Shown one piece after another: positions 61,111 to 64,000 of a DNA stretch of 64,000 bases (its first letter is position 1; each line of letters begins with the position of its first letter). The translations under genes were made by a program, and so were the position numbers. A model generated the notes under the pieces. That model saw nothing but the letters and a program-made list of their open reading frames with translations. It did not search any database and was not told where the DNA came from. Source of the stretch: Flectonema sp. DT1601 (Eukaryota; Euglenozoa; Diplonemea; Diplonemida; Diplonemidae); contig OZ025814.1 of NCBI GenBank assembly GCA_964019425.1, positions 758,001-822,000 on the forward strand. The letters run 5' to 3'.

Positions 61111-63171
61111 ATGTCTTTATCCGAATTATTACTCTCTTCTAGTAAGGAAGGGGTTGCGGATTTGCTTCGGTTTGATTTTGACGGTATGGCATCACCGGAA
61201 ACTACAGTTGAATCAAGAAAAGTTGATTTTGAGATTAAAAGTACCAGTGAAGAAAGTTACAGCAGTGATGCTTCTATGGAAACACTACCTGGAAAGAGTA
61301 CAGCTTTGACTTCATCAGTTAATGTTGAAGTTATTGAGAAATTATATCGTTCTCTTAGTCAGCCTTTAGAACCCGTTAGGAATTCAAGTCTACCTGAACC
61401 ACAATCTCCTTTATCGCCTTACGAGAGTGATAGACAGCAATACCTGGATGTGACTCAACAAGAAGATCAAATAAAAACACCATCTGCTCATCAAGAAAGA
61501 ATTTCAATTGGCTCTCCCAGATCACCAACTGGATCACCAACATGTGAACAACGTGAAGTTATGGTTCTACGAGGAGCAGCTGAAACAGCTATTCGAACAG
61601 AAGACTTCTTACGAGAGGAGTTGTTAGTCGCTCAGGAAATCGCTAATTCATACAAAGCTAAATCTGTTGTATTAGAAACCAGCAACAAAGACTTAACGCA
61701 ACAGCTTCTCGATACGTTGGAATTACATACCGAAAAAGAAAAGGAATATTTGGCAAAGTATCTCCAACAAGAACGAGAAGTCGAACAGTCAAAAGAGAAC
61801 ACAACTTTTGCAGAAGCACAAACTAAAAACCACGCAGAGAAGATCTTAAGTCTTCAGCTACAACTACAAGAACTGAACAAAGCCGCGTTATCTAGCGATC
61901 TGATTGTACAAAAAGAAGAGGAAATAGTTGTTAGAGAACATGCTCTTTACGAAAAGATTAATCAATACGAAACAACGCTACGATCGGCAAGTGAAGACGC
62001 TGCTGAGAGTTCTGCGCTGAGACAACAAAATAATATTCAAAACCAACTTATTGATCAGCTTGAGTCAGAGTTAAGTCTTAGATCAAGTGAATTAGTACCA
62101 ATTGGACATTTGAAAACAAAAATTCTACATCATGAAACCACTAATCGAGAACTTCAGCGAGAAAAAGTCTTGCACGAAGAAGAAAAATTACGTCTTAGGG
62201 AAATTCATTCGGAGCAACTCAACTGTCTTGAGTTAAAAAACCTCGAATCTACAGCGAGAGCAGCTTCTCTAGATACGATATTAAAGAACGAAACTGGCAA
62301 ACAATCGGAGCTTACAAAACTACTCCAAAACGCCATTCTTGAAAGAGACAAAGCTTTAGAAGAAAGTCGATATCTTGAGCAAGTATACGCCAGAGTTAAA
62401 GCTAATAATGATGGTGTTCAGTCAACTAAAATACATGCGGCAGCCCTTACAGAAGTTGAGGTTCATGCTTTAAGAGATCAGCTTCATGAACTTGTAAATA
62501 CGTCGTCTGCATTGCGTGAACGTCTTGTTACAAAGGAGGAAGAAACTACTTCCCTCCGCCGTGATATTAGTTTATTGCAAGCAAAAGTATACGAAGTACA
62601 ACGAACTCCTGTTAAGCATCGAGCAAGCCTCAACTTATCACCATTACAATCTGCATCTGTCCATGTTACCAGTACAGGTCGCAATCGTTCTGTGTCACCT
62701 CGAAGGATTATTGATTTTCCTGTGGCACCTGTTGTAAGTAAGGAAGTTCAATCGCTTTATACGTCTACCCCCCTGTCTGATACTGCACCTGAAAATAAAA
62801 ATCTTCTACAGCCTACTGCATCTGGTGTACCGAATAATGATTTTCAATCTCCGTATGCTGCTACACCTCGAAGGGAAGACTTGGGTGTTGCAGCGGATAT
62901 GCAATCTTGTGAACCTATTGACGCTGATAGAAGTGTACCTCCAGTTCCCTTTAGGGGAATTAATTGTGAAGTCAGTGCATCTATACCGCGGGAGTTACTG
63001 CCGCAGTATGATCAGCTATTTAGGTCTCGTGGTATTTCCCCGCCTCGAATGTCACTTCAGGAAGCAAAAAATATGATTCGCTCGTACCCAAATCCACCTG
63101 CTGTGGAATCTACCAGCATGGGTGACGTAGATCCTGTGACAGTCGCGAAAGCCATGATGACCGTATCGTAA
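61111..63171 (+). CDS. Coiled-coil protein (686 aa)
   Basis: Single exon. Residues ~1-145 are acidic, Ser/Pro-rich and disordered, with SPRSPTGSP-type phosphorylation sites. Residues ~150-500 are nearly continuous coiled coil (long runs of Glu/Gln/Leu heptads). The C-terminal third is Ser/Pro/Arg-rich with SP sites, ending in a small helical segment (LLPQYDQLFRSRGISPPRM). No enzyme motif. The layout suits a basal-body, flagellar or other cytoskeletal scaffold. Leader acceptor AACAATCAG at 61081. Confidence 0.8.
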   Translation: MSLSELLLSSSKEGVADLLRFDFDGMASPETTVESRKVDFEIKSTSEESYSSDASMETLPGKSTALTSSVNVEVIEKLYRSLSQPLEPVRNSSLPEPQSPLSPYESDRQQYLDVTQQEDQIKTPSAHQERISIGSPRSPTGSPTCEQREVMVLRGAAETAIRTEDFLREELLVAQEIANSYKAKSVVLETSNKDLTQQLLDTLELHTEKEKEYLAKYLQQEREVEQSKENTTFAEAQTKNHAEKILSLQLQLQELNKAALSSDLIVQKEEEIVVREHALYEKINQYETTLRSASEDAAESSALRQQNNIQNQLIDQLESELSLRSSELVPIGHLKTKILHHETTNRELQREKVLHEEEKLRLREIHSEQLNCLELKNLESTARAASLDTILKNETGKQSELTKLLQNAILERDKALEESRYLEQVYARVKANNDGVQSTKIHAAALTEVEVHALRDQLHELVNTSSALRERLVTKEEETTSLRRDISLLQAKVYEVQRTPVKHRASLNLSPLQSASVHVTSTGRNRSVSPRRIIDFPVAPVVSKEVQSLYTSTPLSDTAPENKNLLQPTASGVPNNDFQSPYAATPRREDLGVAADMQSCEPIDADRSVPPVPFRGINCEVSASIPRELLPQYDQLFRSRGISPPRMSLQEAKNMIRSYPNPPAVESTSMGDVDPVTVAKAMMTVS

Positions 63172-63454
63172 TCTTTGTGTTCCTCTAATCCATTATGCAT
63201 TCTTGATGGACCCTCTGCTTCTAACAGGCGCTCCAATCTTAAGTTGCGATTTGAATATCAGACGACATTTGGATTCCTAAAATTGTTGTTTCTGTACCTG
63301 AATTTGTATTAGTAATTCAGGTGTTGAGTAACCGTATCGTTGATATGTTTATTTCTATTACAGGTTGAGGATGTCTTTCTTACTTAATCTACCTTGTTGT
63401 GAGTAATATCTTTTTATAATGTATCATCAAATTCAACTACAGCCGGCCCCAGCC
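63172..63454. other. Spacer with two successive acceptors
   Basis: An acceptor CTATTACAG ends near 63363 and is followed by an ATG at 63370 opening an 11-codon frame (MSFLLNLPCCE); a second acceptor CAACTACAG ends at 63442, 12 bases before the likely start. Splicing the first piece with its GTGAGT donor to the second acceptor does not keep frame, so it is either an untranslated exon or an unused acceptor. Confidence 0.5.
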
Positions 63455-64000
63455 ATGGCAGGCGCCTCTAAAATGTTTGCGAGAACGACAGTACTTGGAG
63501 CGAGTGCTTTGAAGTACAATATACCTCTGAGATATTCGAAAGCTTTTAGGCAGAGAGATAGTGATTTCACAAAGACTTTGTGGGATCTTCCAACTGCTGC
63601 TGAAGTGGCACAACAGAACAGATTAAATAATTTCAAGCAATACTGGGGATTATCAATTATCTTAGGTTTAATTGCTTTACTTCCTTGGAAGTATGAGTTC
63701 GGTGACTTCAAAGATTCGATTGCTAACGCTCAAGCTGATGAGATGGCCAGTCAGTCATACGTATCATTCCTCATCGAATTAGTAGGACAGAGAAACAGAG
63801 CTTATGAGTGGTACAGATATTTAGGTAGGCCATCTACAGGTATGACTGATCCAGAGCAGCCACGTCCCCGAGCACCAGGAACTCAGGGTGGATTTCAAGG
63901 ATGGGATGTAACAACTGGTAAGCCAATCCATTCTTTAGAAAAACATGGAAAAATTAACATGTACTACGATAACGATTCCTTAAGCAAAAACTATATCACT
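63455..64000 (+). CDS. Mitochondrial-looking membrane protein, cut by window end (182+ aa)
   Basis: Open from ATG 63455 to the last base. The N-terminus (MAGASKMFARTTVLGASALK, then more Arg/Lys and no acids for about 36 residues) is a good mitochondrial presequence. One membrane span lies at about residues 70-82 (YWGLSIILGLIALLPW). After it the chain is soluble, with a Pro/Gly-rich stretch and a WYRYLGRP segment. It could be a small lineage-specific subunit of a respiratory complex. The C-terminus lies outside the window. Confidence 0.7.
   Translation, partial: MAGASKMFARTTVLGASALKYNIPLRYSKAFRQRDSDFTKTLWDLPTAAEVAQQNRLNNFKQYWGLSIILGLIALLPWKYEFGDFKDSIANAQADEMASQSYVSFLIELVGQRNRAYEWYRYLGRPSTGMTDPEQPRPRAPGTQGGFQGWDVTTGKPIHSLEKHGKINMYYDNDSLSKNYIT

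Noticed and set aside
1-64000. Transposons, retroelements or virus-derived elements
   Set aside because: No transposase, reverse transcriptase, integrase or capsid-like reading frame, terminal repeat pair or target-site duplication was seen; the repeats present are homopolymers, the GST units, the small-gene array and the hairpin repeat.
1-64000. Bacterial or organelle origin
   Set aside because: Short GT-AG introns, a karyopherin, Mediator, VPS4 and polycystin genes, and the standard genetic code show nuclear eukaryotic DNA.

Overview
This is nuclear DNA from a single-celled, flagellated eukaryote. About 38 protein genes can be supported and every one of them reads on the + strand; I found no credible minus-strand gene in 64 kb. 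Genes are separated by short AT-rich spacers full of long poly-A/poly-T runs. Most start codons lie a few to about 60 bases downstream of a splice-acceptor AG, usually with a pyrimidine tract before it, that has no coding exon upstream. Long one-strand gene runs combined with orphan acceptors are the hallmark of polycistronic transcription with spliced-leader trans-splicing (Euglenozoa; also dinoflagellates and perkinsids). At least 17 short cis-introns (55-158 nt, donor mostly GTATGT or GTTTGT, acceptor nearly always ACAG) argue against a typical kinetoplastid. My best guess is a diplonemid or euglenid-like euglenozoan; a perkinsid or dinoflagellate relative is the main alternative. No spliced-leader RNA gene was found here, so this is inference.

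Layout. 0.9-5.2 kb: an RRM protein with a Gly/Lys-rich tail, a coiled-coil protein and an MSP-like protein. 5.8-8.0 kb: a probably lipid-anchored protein made of three almost identical glutathione-S-transferase repeats. 9.4-16.8 kb: small membrane and coiled-coil proteins, a transportin-3/importin-13-type karyopherin, an ERICH2-like protein and a coiled-coil/zinc-ribbon protein. 16.9-24.3 kb: a secreted nucleoside-phosphorylase-like protein, an RNA-binding protein, a type-B carboxylesterase, a small basic protein and a J-domain protein. 25.4-35.6 kb: a mitochondrial-looking protein, an ankyrin protein with a ubiquitin-like head, Mediator subunit 18, a mitochondrial-looking membrane protein, a coiled-coil protein and an FAD-dependent oxidoreductase. 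35.6-38.6 kb: a 3-kb gene-free stretch with several strong hairpins. 38.6-49.6 kb: a 1,628-residue coiled-coil protein, a Dpy-30-motif protein, a polycystin-2-type channel and a membrane-anchored GDSL/PC-esterase. 50.0-54.7 kb: a tandem array of seven genes for 76-79-residue proteins with a dual-acylation N-terminus. 55.5-64 kb: coiled-coil proteins, a VPS4-type AAA ATPase, a 64-residue membrane protein, a membrane-anchored ShKT/aldo-keto-reductase fusion and a mitochondrial-looking protein cut by the window end.

Themes. Many products look cytoskeletal or flagellar (polycystin channel, Dpy-30 motif, ERICH2, MSP, many coiled coils), and two loci (triple GST, tandem array) encode proteins beginning MG.xCS, the signal for N-myristoylation plus palmitoylation often used to place proteins on flagellar or plasma membrane. 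Cis-introns and leader acceptors look different: cis-introns end in A/C-rich sequence plus ACAG with no pyrimidine tract, leader acceptors mostly follow pyrimidine tracts. No tRNA, rRNA, CRISPR, transposon or virus-derived element was recognised.
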